Shown in pieces: positions 11,687 through 31,387 of a DNA stretch of 64,000 bases. Location of the stretch: contig NZ_CP085839.1 in assembly GCF_020715565.1 (NCBI RefSeq), forward strand, positions 1,674,001-1,738,000, read 5' to 3'. Below the pieces are notes generated by a model. It was not told the DNA's origin. It saw only the letters and a list, made by a program, of their open reading frames with translations, and searched no databases. This stretch comes from Nocardioides sp. Kera G14. GTDB taxonomy: Bacteria; Actinomycetota; Actinomycetes; Propionibacteriales; Nocardioidaceae. Made by a program: the position numbers and the translations under genes. Each line of letters starts with the position of its first letter. Positions within the stretch are counted from its first letter, which is position 1.

Positions 11687-11700
11687 CTCTTTCTCAACCA

Positions 11701-11726
11701 CCCACGAAGCAGATGCTTCGAGTGGG
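11701..11726 (-). other. Hairpin in 23S-5S spacer
   Basis: CCCACGAAGCA and its near-complement form a stem of about 11 bp with a 2-nt loop, 15 nt upstream of the 5S 5' end. It is a likely processing signal. The rest of the roughly 154-nt spacer is AT-richer and carries the 3' arm of the 23S processing stem. Confidence 0.55.
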
Positions 11727-11840
11727 CGTTGAAGCCAACTATTCAATTGACACACTCTCGTGGTGTCGTTGTTTCTCGTGGACGCGAGACATACGTGTAG
11801 CAAACGGATCGTTTGTTGGTTTTGTTGAGTGCTTGTGTGA

Positions 11841-16918
<5,078 letters not shown>

Positions 16919-17128
16919 AAACTTGACCTCTGACAGGAGATCACTGACGATCCACATCCAAAGACATGGAACATTGTCAGAATCATTGTCAAAGAAATTC
17001 GCCACCATAAAGGCGACGAGGTTACAAACTAATTCGTCGACTATTCAATAACACACTGTTGAGTTCTCAAGAATCACACGCGCACCACGCCGCACGCTCT
17101 CGCGTTCGGCCTTGGGGCAACCTGCAAA
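16919..17128 (-). promoter_or_regulatory. rRNA operon leader
   Basis: Leader between promoter P2 and 16S. It contains TTGAGAACTCAACAGTGTG (17070-17050), a segment widely conserved in actinobacterial rRNA leaders and linked to antitermination or processing. A small hairpin (CGTCGCC-TTTA-TGGTGGCG) lies nearer 16S. No protein gene is supported. Confidence 0.6.
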
Positions 17129-17157
17129 ACGTTACTGGCTTCGTTCATCCCGGTCAA
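17129..17157 (-). promoter_or_regulatory. rRNA promoter P2
   Basis: TTGACC at 17157-17152 and TAACGT at 17134-17129 are separated by exactly 17 bp, close to the sigma70 consensus. The start point would be near 17122, about 205 nt before the 16S gene. Confidence 0.65.
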
Positions 17158-17262
17158 CTTGACGCTGTCCGGGCTCTTGCAAGCCAGGTGGCCGCTGGAT
17201 CGGGGGTGTTCGTCAGGCCGTCAGGCCCTTCGTTTTTCCCGCCGTTCCCGGCGACAGGAAGA

Positions 17263-17291
17263 ACATTACACAGAGGTGTCCGGGGCATCAA
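17263..17291 (-). promoter_or_regulatory. rRNA promoter P1
   Basis: TTGATG at 17291-17286 and TAATGT at 17268-17263 are separated by 17 bp. It lies 134 bp upstream of P2, a tandem arrangement usual for rRNA operons. It begins 31 bp beyond the mpg stop codon. Confidence 0.65.
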
Positions 17292-17322
17292 ATCCGGGGG
17301 GCATCTTGTGCGTTTCCGCAGG

Positions 17323-17913
17323 TCAGACGGCCTTTCGTGGCCGGGGCTGAGCTGGACGGTAGGTGGACACGGTCGGCTCGCCCGGCACCCAGAAGCGCCA
17401 CGGACGGTCAGGGGCGAAGCGAAGACCGACGCGCGGACCTTGGCAGAACCCGGTACTGGGCTCGGCCGGCGCCACCAGACCGATCTCAGGACCTGGCACG
17501 GGCAGTCCGTTGTGGGACAGGTCGAACGCCAGCGCCTGCGCCAGGCGGGCCGGGCCGCGGGCCAGGTCGCGGTCACTGCTCCGGGGACGGCGGGTACGAG
17601 CGACGTCGATCCCGTCCACCACCTCTCCCGCCCGCATGAGTACGCCGCCGGGCCCCTCGGTCACGACGAGGTTCGCGCAGTGGTGCATCCCGTAGGTGAA
17701 GTACACGTAGAGCGCGGGCCGGCCGCCGAACATCACCGCATTGCGAGCGGTCTTCCCGCGGAAGGCATGGGAGCCCGGGTCGCCCTCGGGCTCGGGGCCG
17801 CCGTACGCCTCGACCTCGGTGAGGCGGAGGGTGACGCCGGCGTGGGACACAAGAGCGCCGAGCAGCCGTGGGGCGACCTCGTCGGGTCGACCCTCCAGCA
17901 GTTCGGCGCTCAT
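17323..17913 (-). CDS. mpg: DNA-3-methyladenine glycosylase (AAG/MPG family)
   Basis: 196 residues. Excises alkylated purines in base-excision repair. The family core is clear: LTEVEAYGGPEPEGDPGSHA, FRGKTARNAVMFGGRP and YFTYGMHHCANLV near residue 70-85, with catalytic Glu in TEVEAY. The frame is open far upstream, antisense to nothing useful and overlapping argH; ATG 17913, 7 bp after argH, fits the family length. It matches Rv1688, though here it follows argH. Confidence 0.93.
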   Translation of the reverse strand: MSAELLEGRPDEVAPRLLGALVSHAGVTLRLTEVEAYGGPEPEGDPGSHAFRGKTARNAVMFGGRPALYVYFTYGMHHCANLVVTEGPGGVLMRAGEVVDGIDVARTRRPRSSDRDLARGPARLAQALAFDLSHNGLPVPGPEIGLVAPAEPSTGFCQGPRVGLRFAPDRPWRFWVPGEPTVSTYRPAQPRPRKAV

Positions 17914-17920
17914 GGGTGGA

Positions 17921-21309
<3,389 letters not shown>

Positions 21310-22245
21310 TCAAGCCTGCTCGACGAGGAAGGCGATGATCGCCTTCTGGGCGTGGCGACGGTTCTCGGCCTCGTCCCAGATGACGCTCTGCGGGCCGTCG
21401 AGCACCTCAGCCGCGATCTCCTTGCCGCGGTAGGCGGGCAGGCAGTGCATGACGATCGCGTCGGGCCTGGCCTTGGCGACGAGGTCGGTGGTGACGGCGT
21501 ACGGCGTGAAGGTGGCGATCCGCTCGGCGGACTCGTCCTCCTTGCCCATCGAGATCCATGTGTCCGTGATGACCACGTCAGCTCCGGCGACCGCCGTCGC
21601 GGGGTCGGTCTCCCAGGTCGCGCTGCCACCGGTCGTGGCGCCGATCGCGTTGGCGCGGTCGAACATCTCCTGGCTCGGGGCGAAGCCCTCGGGCGCACCG
21701 ATGGTGATGTGCATGCCTGCGGTGACGCCGGCGAGGATCCAGGAGTTGCCCATGTTGCAGGCGCCGTCGCCGATGAAGGCGGCACGCAGGCCGGCCAGCT
21801 CGCCCTTGTGCTCGCGGATGGTGAGCAGGTCGGCGAGGAGCTGGCAGGGGTGGAACTCGTCGGTGAGGGCGTTGACGACGGGCACGCCGGCGTAGGTGGC
21901 CATCTCCTCGAGCGCACTCTGGGCGAAGGTCCGCCACACGATGACGCTCGCCTGGCGGCCGAGGATGCGCGCGACGTCGGCGATGGACTCGCGCTTGCCG
22001 ATCCCGGCGAGCGCACCGTCGACGAGCATCGGGTTGCCGCCGAGCTCGGCGATGCCCGCGGCGAAGGACGACTGGGTCCGCAGGGTCGGCTTGTCGTAGA
22101 TGGTCGCGACGCTCTTCGGACCGGCCAGCGGCTTGGCGTCGTACGGCGCCGCCTTCAGGGTCGCGGCGAGCTCGAGGACGCGGGTCTGCTCCTCGGGAGT
22201 CAGATCGTCGTCGGCAAGGAATGAACGGCATGAGCGGTCATTCAT
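21310..22245 (-). CDS. argF: Ornithine carbamoyltransferase
   Basis: 311 residues. Makes citrulline from ornithine and carbamoyl phosphate. The carbamoyl phosphate motif, normally STRTR, reads TLRTQ here (about residues 54-58). The DEFHPCQ (about 130) and HCLPAYRG (about 269-276) motifs for substrate and ornithine are intact. The Q variant may be common in relatives but deviates from the textbook motif. ATG overlaps argD by ATGA. Confidence 0.95.
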   Translation of the reverse strand: MNDRSCRSFLADDDLTPEEQTRVLELAATLKAAPYDAKPLAGPKSVATIYDKPTLRTQSSFAAGIAELGGNPMLVDGALAGIGKRESIADVARILGRQASVIVWRTFAQSALEEMATYAGVPVVNALTDEFHPCQLLADLLTIREHKGELAGLRAAFIGDGACNMGNSWILAGVTAGMHITIGAPEGFAPSQEMFDRANAIGATTGGSATWETDPATAVAGADVVITDTWISMGKEDESAERIATFTPYAVTTDLVAKARPDAIVMHCLPAYRGKEIAAEVLDGPQSVIWDEAENRRHAQKAIIAFLVEQA

Positions 22246-23441
22246 GCCTCGACCTCCGCCTCGCTGAAGGCGGCGTCGAGGATCGACGGCCAGGCGTTGA
22301 GCAGCGCCTCGGCGTCGTCCTCCTTGAGGTTGAGTGCCGGGGCGAGCCGCAACCGGCCGGGTGTGGCGTTGTTGAGGATGAAGCCCGCCTCGAGCGCGGC
22401 TGCGGCCACGGCGGCCGCCTTCTCCTCGGTCAGGACGACCCCGATGAGGAGGCCCTCCCCCGTGGTCTCTGCGACGCGCGGATCGGCCGCCAGCCCGTCA
22501 CGGAGCTTCTGCCCGAGGATCGTGACGTGGTCGAGCAGGTTCTCGCCCTCGATGGTGCGGATGACGGCGAGCGCGGCCGCGCAGGCGACCGGGTTGCCGC
22601 CGAACGTGGTCCCGTGGTTGCCCGGCTCAAGGAGCTGCGCCGCCACGCCGAGGCCGATGCAGGCACCGATCGGGAAGCCACCACCGAGGCCCTTGGCCAG
22701 GGTGATGATGTCGGGCACCACGCCACTGCGGCCCGAGGCGAGCCAGTCACCGGTGCGCCCCATGCCGGACTGCACCTCGTCGAACCAGAGGAGGGCGCCG
22801 TTCCGGTCGGCGGTCTCGCGCGCCGCGGCCAGGAAGCCCTCCGGCGGGACCACGACACCGGCCTCGCCCTGGATCGGCTCGAGCACGATGGCGGCGGTGT
22901 CGAGCGTCACCGCGGCGGCGAGGGCGTCGGAGTCGCCGTACGGGACGAAGGTGACGTTTCCGGGGAGCGGCTCGAACGGGGCGCGGTAAGCCTCCTTCGA
23001 CGTGATCGCGAGCGAACCCATCGTGCGGCCGTGGAAGGAGCCCTCCATGGCGACGATGTGGCTCCGCCCGGTGCGGCGGGTGAGCTTGAACGCGGCCTCG
23101 TTGGCCTCGGTGCCGGAGTTCGTGAAGAAGACGCGGCCCTCGGGACGCCGGCCGTCCAGGACGCCGTCCACGAGGTCGAGCAGCTTCTCGGCCAGGCCGA
23201 TCTGCGGGGCGGATGCGAAGAAGTTCGAGATGTGGCCGAGGGTGTGGAGCTGGCCGCTGACCGCTTCGACGAGGGCCGGATGGGCGTGGCCGAGCGCGTT
23301 GACCGCGATGCCGCCGAGGAAGTCGATGTACTCCTTGCCGTCCTCGTCCCACACGTGGCTGCCCTCGCCGCGGACGAGGACGAGCTTCGGCGGGCCGAAG
23401 GTGTTCATCACGGCCTGCTGGTACCGCTCTGCATAGCTCAC
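22242..23441 (-). CDS. argD: Acetylornithine aminotransferase
   Basis: 399 residues, PLP-dependent class III aminotransferase. Makes N-acetylornithine from N-acetylglutamate semialdehyde. Conserved blocks are [15 protein letters not shown] (phosphate cup), [12 protein letters not shown] with the PLP-contacting Asp, and [15 protein letters not shown] with the Schiff-base Lys near 253. It overlaps argB by four bases. Confidence 0.97.
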   Translation of the reverse strand: MSYAERYQQAVMNTFGPPKLVLVRGEGSHVWDEDGKEYIDFLGGIAVNALGHAHPALVEAVSGQLHTLGHISNFFASAPQIGLAEKLLDLVDGVLDGRRPEGRVFFTNSGTEANEAAFKLTRRTGRSHIVAMEGSFHGRTMGSLAITSKEAYRAPFEPLPGNVTFVPYGDSDALAAAVTLDTAAIVLEPIQGEAGVVVPPEGFLAAARETADRNGALLWFDEVQSGMGRTGDWLASGRSGVVPDIITLAKGLGGGFPIGACIGLGVAAQLLEPGNHGTTFGGNPVACAAALAVIRTIEGENLLDHVTILGQKLRDGLAADPRVAETTGEGLLIGVVLTEEKAAAVAAAALEAGFILNNATPGRLRLAPALNLKEDDAEALLNAWPSILDAAFSEAEVEA

Positions 23442-24343
23442 TGGACTGCCTTCCGGATCTTGGTGTCCACACCGGGGAGGACCTGGGTGCCGATGCCCTC
23501 GTCGGTGAAGATCTCGAGGAGCACGGCATGGGGCTCGCGCCCGTCGACGACGGTCGCGCGCGGCACACCGCCGCGGACCGCCTGGAGGCAGGCGCCCATC
23601 TTGGGGACCATGCCGCTGGCGAGGTCGGGCATGAGCTTCTCGAGGGACTCGGGGCTGATCTCCTGGATGACGTCGTCGGAGTTGCCGTAGTCGACGTACA
23701 GGCCCTCGACGTCGGTGAGGACGAGCAGCTTCTCGGCCTTGAGGGCCACCGCGAGGGCGGCGGCGGCGGTGTCGGCGTTGACGTTGTGCACCTGGCCCAA
23801 GAGGTCGGGGGCCACGCTGGAGATGACCGGGATCCGGCCGGCCTCGATGACATCGAGGACCGCCTCGGGCCGGACTGAGGTCACCTCGCCGACGAGGCCG
23901 AGGTCGACCTCCTCGCCGTCGACGATCGTGTTGGTGCGCTTGGCGGTGAAGAGGCCGGCGTCCTCACCGGAGAGGCCGACAGCCAGCGGGCCGTGCTGGT
24001 TGAGCAGGCCGACGAGCTCGCGCTGGACCTGGCCGACGAGCACCATCCGGACGACGTCCATCGCCTCGGGGGTGGTGACTCGCAGGCCGCCCTTGAACTC
24101 GCTCTTGATGCCGAGCCGGTCGAGCATCGTGGAGATCTGCGGGCCGCCGCCGTGGACGACGACGGGCTTGAAGCCGGCCAGCCGGAGGAACGCGATGTCC
24201 TCGGCGAACCTGACCTTGAGGTCGTCGTCGATCATGGCGTTGCCGCCGTACTTGATGACGATGATCTTGCCGTTGTAACGCTTCAGCCAGGGAAGCGCGT
24301 TGGCGAGGATCGCCGCGTTCGTGCGGGGTTTCGACGGTGTCAT
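23438..24343 (-). CDS. argB: Acetylglutamate kinase
   Basis: 301 residues. Phosphorylates N-acetylglutamate. Amino-acid-kinase fold with IKYGGNAM near residue 29, the VVHGGGPQI loop near 60 and the nucleotide segment [13 protein letters not shown] 24343 was chosen because the upstream extension is unrelated and this start overlaps the argJ TGA by ATGA. An N-terminal helix before the core, as in arginine-inhibited enzymes, is consistent with feedback control. Confidence 0.97.
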   Translation of the reverse strand: MTPSKPRTNAAILANALPWLKRYNGKIIVIKYGGNAMIDDDLKVRFAEDIAFLRLAGFKPVVVHGGGPQISTMLDRLGIKSEFKGGLRVTTPEAMDVVRMVLVGQVQRELVGLLNQHGPLAVGLSGEDAGLFTAKRTNTIVDGEEVDLGLVGEVTSVRPEAVLDVIEAGRIPVISSVAPDLLGQVHNVNADTAAAALAVALKAEKLLVLTDVEGLYVDYGNSDDVIQEISPESLEKLMPDLASGMVPKMGACLQAVRGGVPRATVVDGREPHAVLLEIFTDEGIGTQVLPGVDTKIRKAVQ

Positions 24344-25496
24344 GAGCTGTAGGCGCTGTTCTCGTGGACGTAGGCGTGGGTGAGGTCGTTGGTCCACACC
24401 GTGGCCTGCGAGGTGCCGGACTTGAGGTCGATCGTCACGGTGACGTCGCGCTCGTCGAGGTTGATCTGGCTCGGGTCGTCGGCCGGGGTCGACTGCCTGC
24501 AGACCCAGACGCCGTTGAGGGCGACGTCGAGGTCGGCAGGGTCGAAGGCGGCCCGCGTCGTGCCGACACCGGCGAGGATGCGGCCCCAGTTGGGGTCCTT
24601 CCCGAAGATCGCGGCCTTGAAGAGGTTGTTGCGGGCGACCGAGCGCGAGACCTCGACGGCGTCGTCCTCGGTGGCGGCGTTGATCGTCGTGATCGCGATC
24701 GAGTGGTCCGCACCCTCGGCATCCGCGAGGAGCTGCATTGCGAGGTCGCTCGTCAGCTCGGTGAGCTTCGCGGTGAAGTCATCGATGCTTGGGGTGACGC
24801 CGCTGGCACCTGACGCCAGCAACGTGACGGTGTCGTTGGTGGACTGGCAGCCGTCGGAGTCGAGCCGGTCGAAGCTGACGCGGGTGGCGGCGCGCAGCGC
24901 CAGGTCGAGCTCGGCGGCGGGCAGGTCGGCGTCGGTCGTGATGACGACGAGCATCGTGGCCAGGGCCGGCGCGAGCATGCCCGCACCCTTGGCCATGCCG
25001 CCGATGCTCCAACCGTCGCCCGAGACGACAGCCTGCTTGGAGACCGTATCGGTGGTCATGATCGCCTGCGCTGCCGCGTCGCCGCCGTCGGCAGCGAGCG
25101 CGGCGGCAGCGAGGTCGACACCGGTGAGGAGCATCGCCTGGTCGTTGAGCAGGCCGATCAGGCCGGTGGAGCAGACGACGACGTCCCCGGCGCCGATCTC
25201 CAGCCTCTCCGCGACGCGCTCGGCCGTGGCGTGGGTGTTCTGGAAGCCCGCTGCGCCGGTGTAGCAGTTGGCGCCGCCCGAGTTGAGCACGACGGCCTTG
25301 ACCACACCGTCCTTGACGACCTCCTTGCTCCACAGCACCGGGTTGGCCTGGCAGCGGTTGGAGGTGAAGACGCTCGCGCTCGCGAAGGAGGGGCCGTCGT
25401 TGACGACGAGTGCCATGTCGGGCGTGCCGGAGGCCTTGAGGCCCGCGGTGACGCCGGCAGCCCGGAAGCCGGATGGATGTGTGACGCCGGTGCTCA

Positions 25497-25497
<1 letters not shown>
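24340..25497 (-). CDS. argJ: Bifunctional glutamate N-acetyltransferase/ornithine acetyltransferase
   Basis: 385 residues. Recycles the acetyl group from acetylornithine to glutamate, completing the cyclic arginine pathway. The self-cleavage site is in [14 protein letters not shown]: the chain is cut before Thr181, which becomes the N-terminal nucleophile. The oxyanion Thr-Gly pair is STGLIG near 110. The start overlaps the argC stop by one base. Confidence 0.97.
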
Positions 25498-26627
<1,130 letters not shown>

Positions 26628-26635
26628 CTAGTCCC

Positions 26636-27604
26636 ATGACAAATTCCGACCTGGCAGTCCACGCCACCGGCCTGGTGAAGCGCTTCGGTGACTTCACGGC
26701 TGTGGGTGGCGTCGACCTGGCCGTCCAGCCGGGTGAGGTCTTCGGCGTGCTCGGACCGAACGGCGCCGGCAAGACCACCACCCTCTCCATGCTCGCGACG
26801 CTCCTTCCGATCGACGGCGGCCGCGCGAGCATCTTCGGCGTCGACGTCGCCGCCGAACCGCACAAGATCCGCCAGCTCGTCGGCGTGACGGGCCAGTACG
26901 CCTCCGTCGACGAGAACCTCACCGGCGCCGAGAACCTCTGGCTCTTCAGCCGCCTGCACGGCCGCAGCACCAAGCAGGCCCGCGCCCTCTCCGCCGACCT
27001 GCTCGAGCGCTTCGGTCTCTCCGAGGCTGCGGGCAAGCAGATCAAGGACTACTCCGGCGGCATGCGCCGGCGGCTCGACCTCGCGGCCTCGCTGATCTCC
27101 AGTCCGCCGCTGATCTTCCTCGACGAGCCGACCACCGGCCTCGACCCACGCACCCGCGGCCAGATGTGGGACACGATCCGCGAGCTCGTCGCGAACGGGT
27201 CGACGATCCTGTTGACCACGCAGTACCTCGACGAGGCCGATCAACTCGCCGACCGGATCGCAGTCATCGACCGCGGCCTCAAGGTCGCCGAGGGCACGCC
27301 GTCCGAGCTCAAGACGAGCGTCGGCGAGTCGAGCCTGCAGCTGCGCCTGAGCGACAAGGGACTGGTCGAGGAGGCCGCGCGACTGGTCGAGAAGGTCGCC
27401 GGCGTCGCACCGGTCCTCACCCCCGAGGCGGCCGGACTCAACGTCCCGCTGCCCGACGCCAACAAGGCCGCCGACGTCCTGATCGCCCTGCGCGAGGCGG
27501 GTGTCTCGATCACGTCGGCCGCCGTACAGCAGCCGACGCTCGACGAGGTCTTCCTCGCGATCACCGGCCACACCACCGAGACGAACGAGGAGGTCTCCGC
27601 ATGA
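26636..27604 (+). CDS. ABC transporter ATP-binding protein, DrrA type
   Basis: 322 residues from ATG 26636. Energises a two-gene ABC-2 exporter. Walker A GPNGAGKTT near residue 40-48, Q-loop Gln87, signature YSGGM 139-143, Walker B and D-loop LIFLDEPTTGLD 159-170. The extended C-terminal domain (about 235-322) is typical of the daunorubicin-resistance DrrA branch. No clear Shine-Dalgarno; CAACCT 6 nt upstream could be a weak -10. It overlaps the permease gene by ATGA. The substrate is unknown. Confidence 0.93.
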   Translation: MTNSDLAVHATGLVKRFGDFTAVGGVDLAVQPGEVFGVLGPNGAGKTTTLSMLATLLPIDGGRASIFGVDVAAEPHKIRQLVGVTGQYASVDENLTGAENLWLFSRLHGRSTKQARALSADLLERFGLSEAAGKQIKDYSGGMRRRLDLAASLISSPPLIFLDEPTTGLDPRTRGQMWDTIRELVANGSTILLTTQYLDEADQLADRIAVIDRGLKVAEGTPSELKTSVGESSLQLRLSDKGLVEEAARLVEKVAGVAPVLTPEAAGLNVPLPDANKAADVLIALREAGVSITSAAVQQPTLDEVFLAITGHTTETNEEVSA

Positions 27605-28422
27605 GCGCACTGACCGCCGAGCGCAGCATCGCTGCCGCCAAGGCCACTCTCACCCCGCGCCCGACCGTGCACGACACCCTGTCGCAGACGCTCACCATGG
27701 CGTGGCGTTCGCTGAAGAAGATGCAGCGCAACCCCGAGCAGTTCTTCGACGTGATCATCCAGCCGCTGCTCTTCACCGCGATGTTCGCCTACATCTTCGG
27801 CGGGGCGGTCTCGGGGTCGGTCAAGGACTACCTGCCGATCATCATCCCGGGCGTCCTCGCCCAGACCAGCCTCACGGCCTGCATGGCGACCGGCACCCAG
27901 ATGCGCGAGGACATGGAGAAGGGCGTCTTCGACCGTTTCCGCTCCCTGCCGATGGCGCGGATCGCGCCGCTTGCCGGGCCGATGCTGGCCGACGTGCTGC
28001 GGTACTCGATCGCCGCGACCCTGACGCTCGCGACCGGCTTCGCGATGGGCTACCGCGCACACAACGCGGGTGGGCTCGTCCTCGGCTGGCTCCTCGTCGT
28101 CTTCGCCGGCTGGTCGCTGTCCTGGATCTTCGCCTGGCTCGGCACGATCGCCCGCTCCGCCCAGGCGGTGCAGGGCATCGGCATGATGATCATGTTCCCC
28201 TTGACGTTCCTCTCCGACGCGTTCACGCCGACGAACACGATGCCCAACTGGCTGCAGCACTTCGTGAACGTCAACCCGGTGACGCTGGTGATCCACGCCG
28301 TTCGCGACCTGCTGAACGATGGCTCCTTCACGGCCAATGTCGGCTGGGCCGTGCTGGGCTGCGCCGTGATCGTCGCGGTCTTCGGCCCGCTAGCCGTGCG
28401 GAGCTACAGCCGCAAGGTGTGA
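27601..28422 (+). CDS. ABC-2 type permease, DrrB type
   Basis: 273 residues with about six hydrophobic segments, e.g. VIIQPLLFTAMFAYIFGG, the conserved cytoplasmic loop KGVFDRFRSLPMAR and the ABC-2 block FPLTFLSDAFTPTNTMP. Forms the membrane part of the exporter with the ATPase upstream. Its stop is 19 bp from the 3' end of the convergent BTAD regulator. Export of a small lipophilic or toxic compound is inferred from the family. Confidence 0.92.
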   Translation: MSALTAERSIAAAKATLTPRPTVHDTLSQTLTMAWRSLKKMQRNPEQFFDVIIQPLLFTAMFAYIFGGAVSGSVKDYLPIIIPGVLAQTSLTACMATGTQMREDMEKGVFDRFRSLPMARIAPLAGPMLADVLRYSIAATLTLATGFAMGYRAHNAGGLVLGWLLVVFAGWSLSWIFAWLGTIARSAQAVQGIGMMIMFPLTFLSDAFTPTNTMPNWLQHFVNVNPVTLVIHAVRDLLNDGSFTANVGWAVLGCAVIVAVFGPLAVRSYSRKV

Positions 28423-28441
28423 CGTCTGCTCGGTGGCGCCC

Positions 28442-31378
28442 TCAGGCGAGCTCCGCGAGCGCAGTGATCACTGCGTCGCGGAGCTCGTCGGCATTCCGCC
28501 CACCGACGGCGGCACGGGCCTCCGTCAGGGCCGCGGGGTCGACCATCGGCACGCCCCACGCCGGGTCGAGGCTGGGCAACATCCGGTTGAGTGAGAAGGC
28601 CTCGGCGTACGCGATCAGGCAGGCGCCGACGGCGGTGTTGCCGGCGGCCGCCTCCCAGGCGCCGAGGGCTGCGATGCTGCTGCCGAGGATCGGCCGGTCC
28701 ATGAAGGGGTCGTCGTCCGCGACGAGGTGGCGCACCTTGGCCAACAGTTCGTCACGCTCGGCCGCGCTGCCGTCGAACCGGCCGTGTCGGACGCGGGCCG
28801 CCAGGGCGGCCGCGCGAGGGAAGATCACCCAGGGCTCGAAGCCGTCCTGATCGACGAGGCTCGACAGAGTCGTCGGGGCACCGAGCACCCTCACCGCCCG
28901 GTCGTACGCCGACATCCCGCCGTCCACGTCGCCGCGGGCCAGCAGCACCTCGGCCCGGCCGCACAGCACCGCGATGCCGGCGCCGAAGACGGAGGTCGAA
29001 CCCTCCTCGGCGGCGAGCTCGTCGAGGATCCGGTCCGCGTCGTCGAGATCGCCCTCGCGCAGCGCGACCAATGCGAGCACGGAGCGGAGTTGCGCGGCGT
29101 CCTCGGCCGCGCCGACGGCCACGAGGGTCGGGTGCGCCTCCTCGACGTAGCGCCGGGCATCGGCCCAGTCGCCGTACTGCAGGGCGATTCCGGCCAGGTG
29201 GGCCGTGAGCATCGCCGGCATCCACGGACCGTCGGCCGGGTCGACGAGGGAGAGCGCGCGCTCGGCGGCCTGCCGGGAGCGCTCGATGTCGCCGGCGTTC
29301 TCGAAGGCCTGGCTGGCCCAGAAGCCGGCGACGCCTGCGATCTCCGGATCGGCGTCGTCGAGCAGCGTCTCGATGGCCCGGATCTGGTCCGCGCGGTCGG
29401 CGCCTGCGAGCGCGAGCACGACCGTGACGTTGGCGCGGACGATCGGGCGCCCCTCGCCCGGACCGAGCGCCTCGAGCTGGGCCGACGCGGCCGGGATCGC
29501 GGTGCCCGTGAAGATCATGCCGTGGGAGATCGCGGCGACGAGGGAGAGCCGGGCGGCGTCCGTGGCCTGCTCGGGGATCGCGTGGGTGCTGAGGTGCTCA
29601 CTGATCTGGTCGGCGACATTGATGATCTTGAGGTGGGATCCCTCGATCGACCAGAAGATCGACAGCGCCCCGAAGAGCAGCGCCACCTGGCCGGCGTCCT
29701 CCCCGTCAAGCGCGCGGCGCAGGACCTCGACGAGGTTGCCCTCCTCGGCCCGGACGCGGTCGACCTCCGCGATCTGGTCGGGCGAGTAGAAATGTTCGAT
29801 CGCCTCGGCGGCGACCGAGGTGGCCCACGCCGACATGGCCGCATCGGCGTCAGCGTCGTCGCCCGCGTCGACGAGCTGCATCCGGCCGAACTCGCGGACG
29901 GTCTCGAGCAGGCGGTAGCGGATCCCGGCGACGCTCTCCGTGACCACGACGAGGGACTGCGCCGCGAGCTCCTCGATCCTCTCCAGGGCCTCAGGACCGA
30001 CGACGGCCTCGGCGCCCGAGAGCGCGAAGCCGGCACGGAAGACCGAGAGCCGGCGCAGGGCGCGTCGCTCCCGCTCGTCGAGCAGGTTCCAGCTCCAGTC
30101 GATGACGGCGAGCAGCGTCTGGTGCCGCTCGGGCGCATCGCGGCTGCCGCCGCGGAGCAGGCTGAACCGGTTGTCGAGCCGGCGCTCGATCTCGTCGACG
30201 CTCATGGCGCGGACCTTGGCCGCGGCGAGCTCGACCGCGAGCGGGAGGCCGTCGAGTCGTTGGACCAGGGCGGCGATCCGGTCGTCCTCCAGCACGACGC
30301 CGGGGCGTGCGGCCGCGGCACGTTCGCGGAAGAGGGCGAGGCCGTCCTGCAGCGACAGCTCAGGCAGGAGGTAGACCCGCTCGGCGCTCAGGCCCAGTGG
30401 GGCCCGCGTCGTCGTCAGCACGGTGAGGTGGGGGGTACGTCGGATCAGGACCGAGACCAGGTCGGCGACCGCGTCCACGACCTGCTCGCAGTTGTCGAGG
30501 ATCAGCAGGCTCGGCACGCTGCCGAGGGCCTCGACCGTGCGGTCGATGACGTCGGCCGTGCGCGCCGGACCGACGAGATGGGCGGTCAGCGAGCCCTGCA
30601 CGCCGATCGCGTCGGCGACCTCCACGGCGACTCCGTCACCGGAGGTGACGGAGGCCAGCGCGACGAAGTGCACCACCGGCTGCTCCGCGGTGCGGCCGAG
30701 CAGATGTGCCAGGCGGGTCTTGCCCAGTCCGCCGGCACCCACGATCGAGACGACCCGGGCCGTCCGGACGAGGGTTTGGAGCGCTGCGATGTCGTCGGTC
30801 CGACCGATCAGCGGGTCGGGGTCGAAACCGACGCCGGTGCGGACCGGACGGTCGCGCTGGAGGAGCTCGGCGTGGAGCTGCTGGAGCGCCGGCGCCGGGT
30901 CGACGCCGAGCCTGTCGGCCAGCTCCTCGCGGTACGCGTCGTACGCCTCCAGCGCGGCAGGCACGCCGCGGGTCTCGGCGATCGCACGCAGGCGGGCGAG
31001 CATGACCTCGTCGTCCGAGCCGGCCCGCGCGAGGTGCACCAGCGCGTCGGCGTACTTGCCCTCGGCGGCGAGCCGCAGGCCCTCCGGGCGGGCAGCCCAC
31101 ACGTCGACCTCGGACTGCTCCAGACCGAGCCGGTAGCCGGTCGCAGTCCGCTCGATCACCCCGGCGCTGGTCGCCGATCGAGCGCGGGACACGACCACCT
31201 GCAGCGCCTTGTGCGGGTCCACGGGCTGCTCGTCGGGCCACAGTTCGTCGGCGAGCGCCTCGGTCGAGAGCCCGCGCGCCCCCGCCTCGACCAGGGCGCG
31301 GAACAACGCCTGGTTCCGCTCGCCCGGCACCGCGCGACCCTCCCACGTCACGCCGTCGAACACGCCGAGCCGGATCAT
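28442..31378 (-). CDS. BTAD/NB-ARC/TPR transcriptional regulator (AfsR/SARP-like)
   Basis: 978 residues. An OmpR-like winged helix (about 1-95) is followed by a bacterial transcriptional activation domain (about 95-175), then a STAND-type ATPase with Walker A GAGGLGKTR 214-222 and Walker B LLILDNCE 291-298, and a helical TPR-rich C-terminal half rich in AxxAL-type repeats. Such proteins sense an unknown signal and activate nearby genes. It starts 9 bp after pheT on the same strand and converges on the DrrAB-like exporter, its probable target. Confidence 0.9.
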   Translation of the reverse strand: MIRLGVFDGVTWEGRAVPGERNQALFRALVEAGARGLSTEALADELWPDEQPVDPHKALQVVVSRARSATSAGVIERTATGYRLGLEQSEVDVWAARPEGLRLAAEGKYADALVHLARAGSDDEVMLARLRAIAETRGVPAALEAYDAYREELADRLGVDPAPALQQLHAELLQRDRPVRTGVGFDPDPLIGRTDDIAALQTLVRTARVVSIVGAGGLGKTRLAHLLGRTAEQPVVHFVALASVTSGDGVAVEVADAIGVQGSLTAHLVGPARTADVIDRTVEALGSVPSLLILDNCEQVVDAVADLVSVLIRRTPHLTVLTTTRAPLGLSAERVYLLPELSLQDGLALFRERAAAARPGVVLEDDRIAALVQRLDGLPLAVELAAAKVRAMSVDEIERRLDNRFSLLRGGSRDAPERHQTLLAVIDWSWNLLDERERRALRRLSVFRAGFALSGAEAVVGPEALERIEELAAQSLVVVTESVAGIRYRLLETVREFGRMQLVDAGDDADADAAMSAWATSVAAEAIEHFYSPDQIAEVDRVRAEEGNLVEVLRRALDGEDAGQVALLFGALSIFWSIEGSHLKIINVADQISEHLSTHAIPEQATDAARLSLVAAISHGMIFTGTAIPAASAQLEALGPGEGRPIVRANVTVVLALAGADRADQIRAIETLLDDADPEIAGVAGFWASQAFENAGDIERSRQAAERALSLVDPADGPWMPAMLTAHLAGIALQYGDWADARRYVEEAHPTLVAVGAAEDAAQLRSVLALVALREGDLDDADRILDELAAEEGSTSVFGAGIAVLCGRAEVLLARGDVDGGMSAYDRAVRVLGAPTTLSSLVDQDGFEPWVIFPRAAALAARVRHGRFDGSAAERDELLAKVRHLVADDDPFMDRPILGSSIAALGAWEAAAGNTAVGACLIAYAEAFSLNRMLPSLDPAWGVPMVDPAALTEARAAVGGRNADELRDAVITALAELA

Positions 31379-31387
31379 GGGCGGGCG

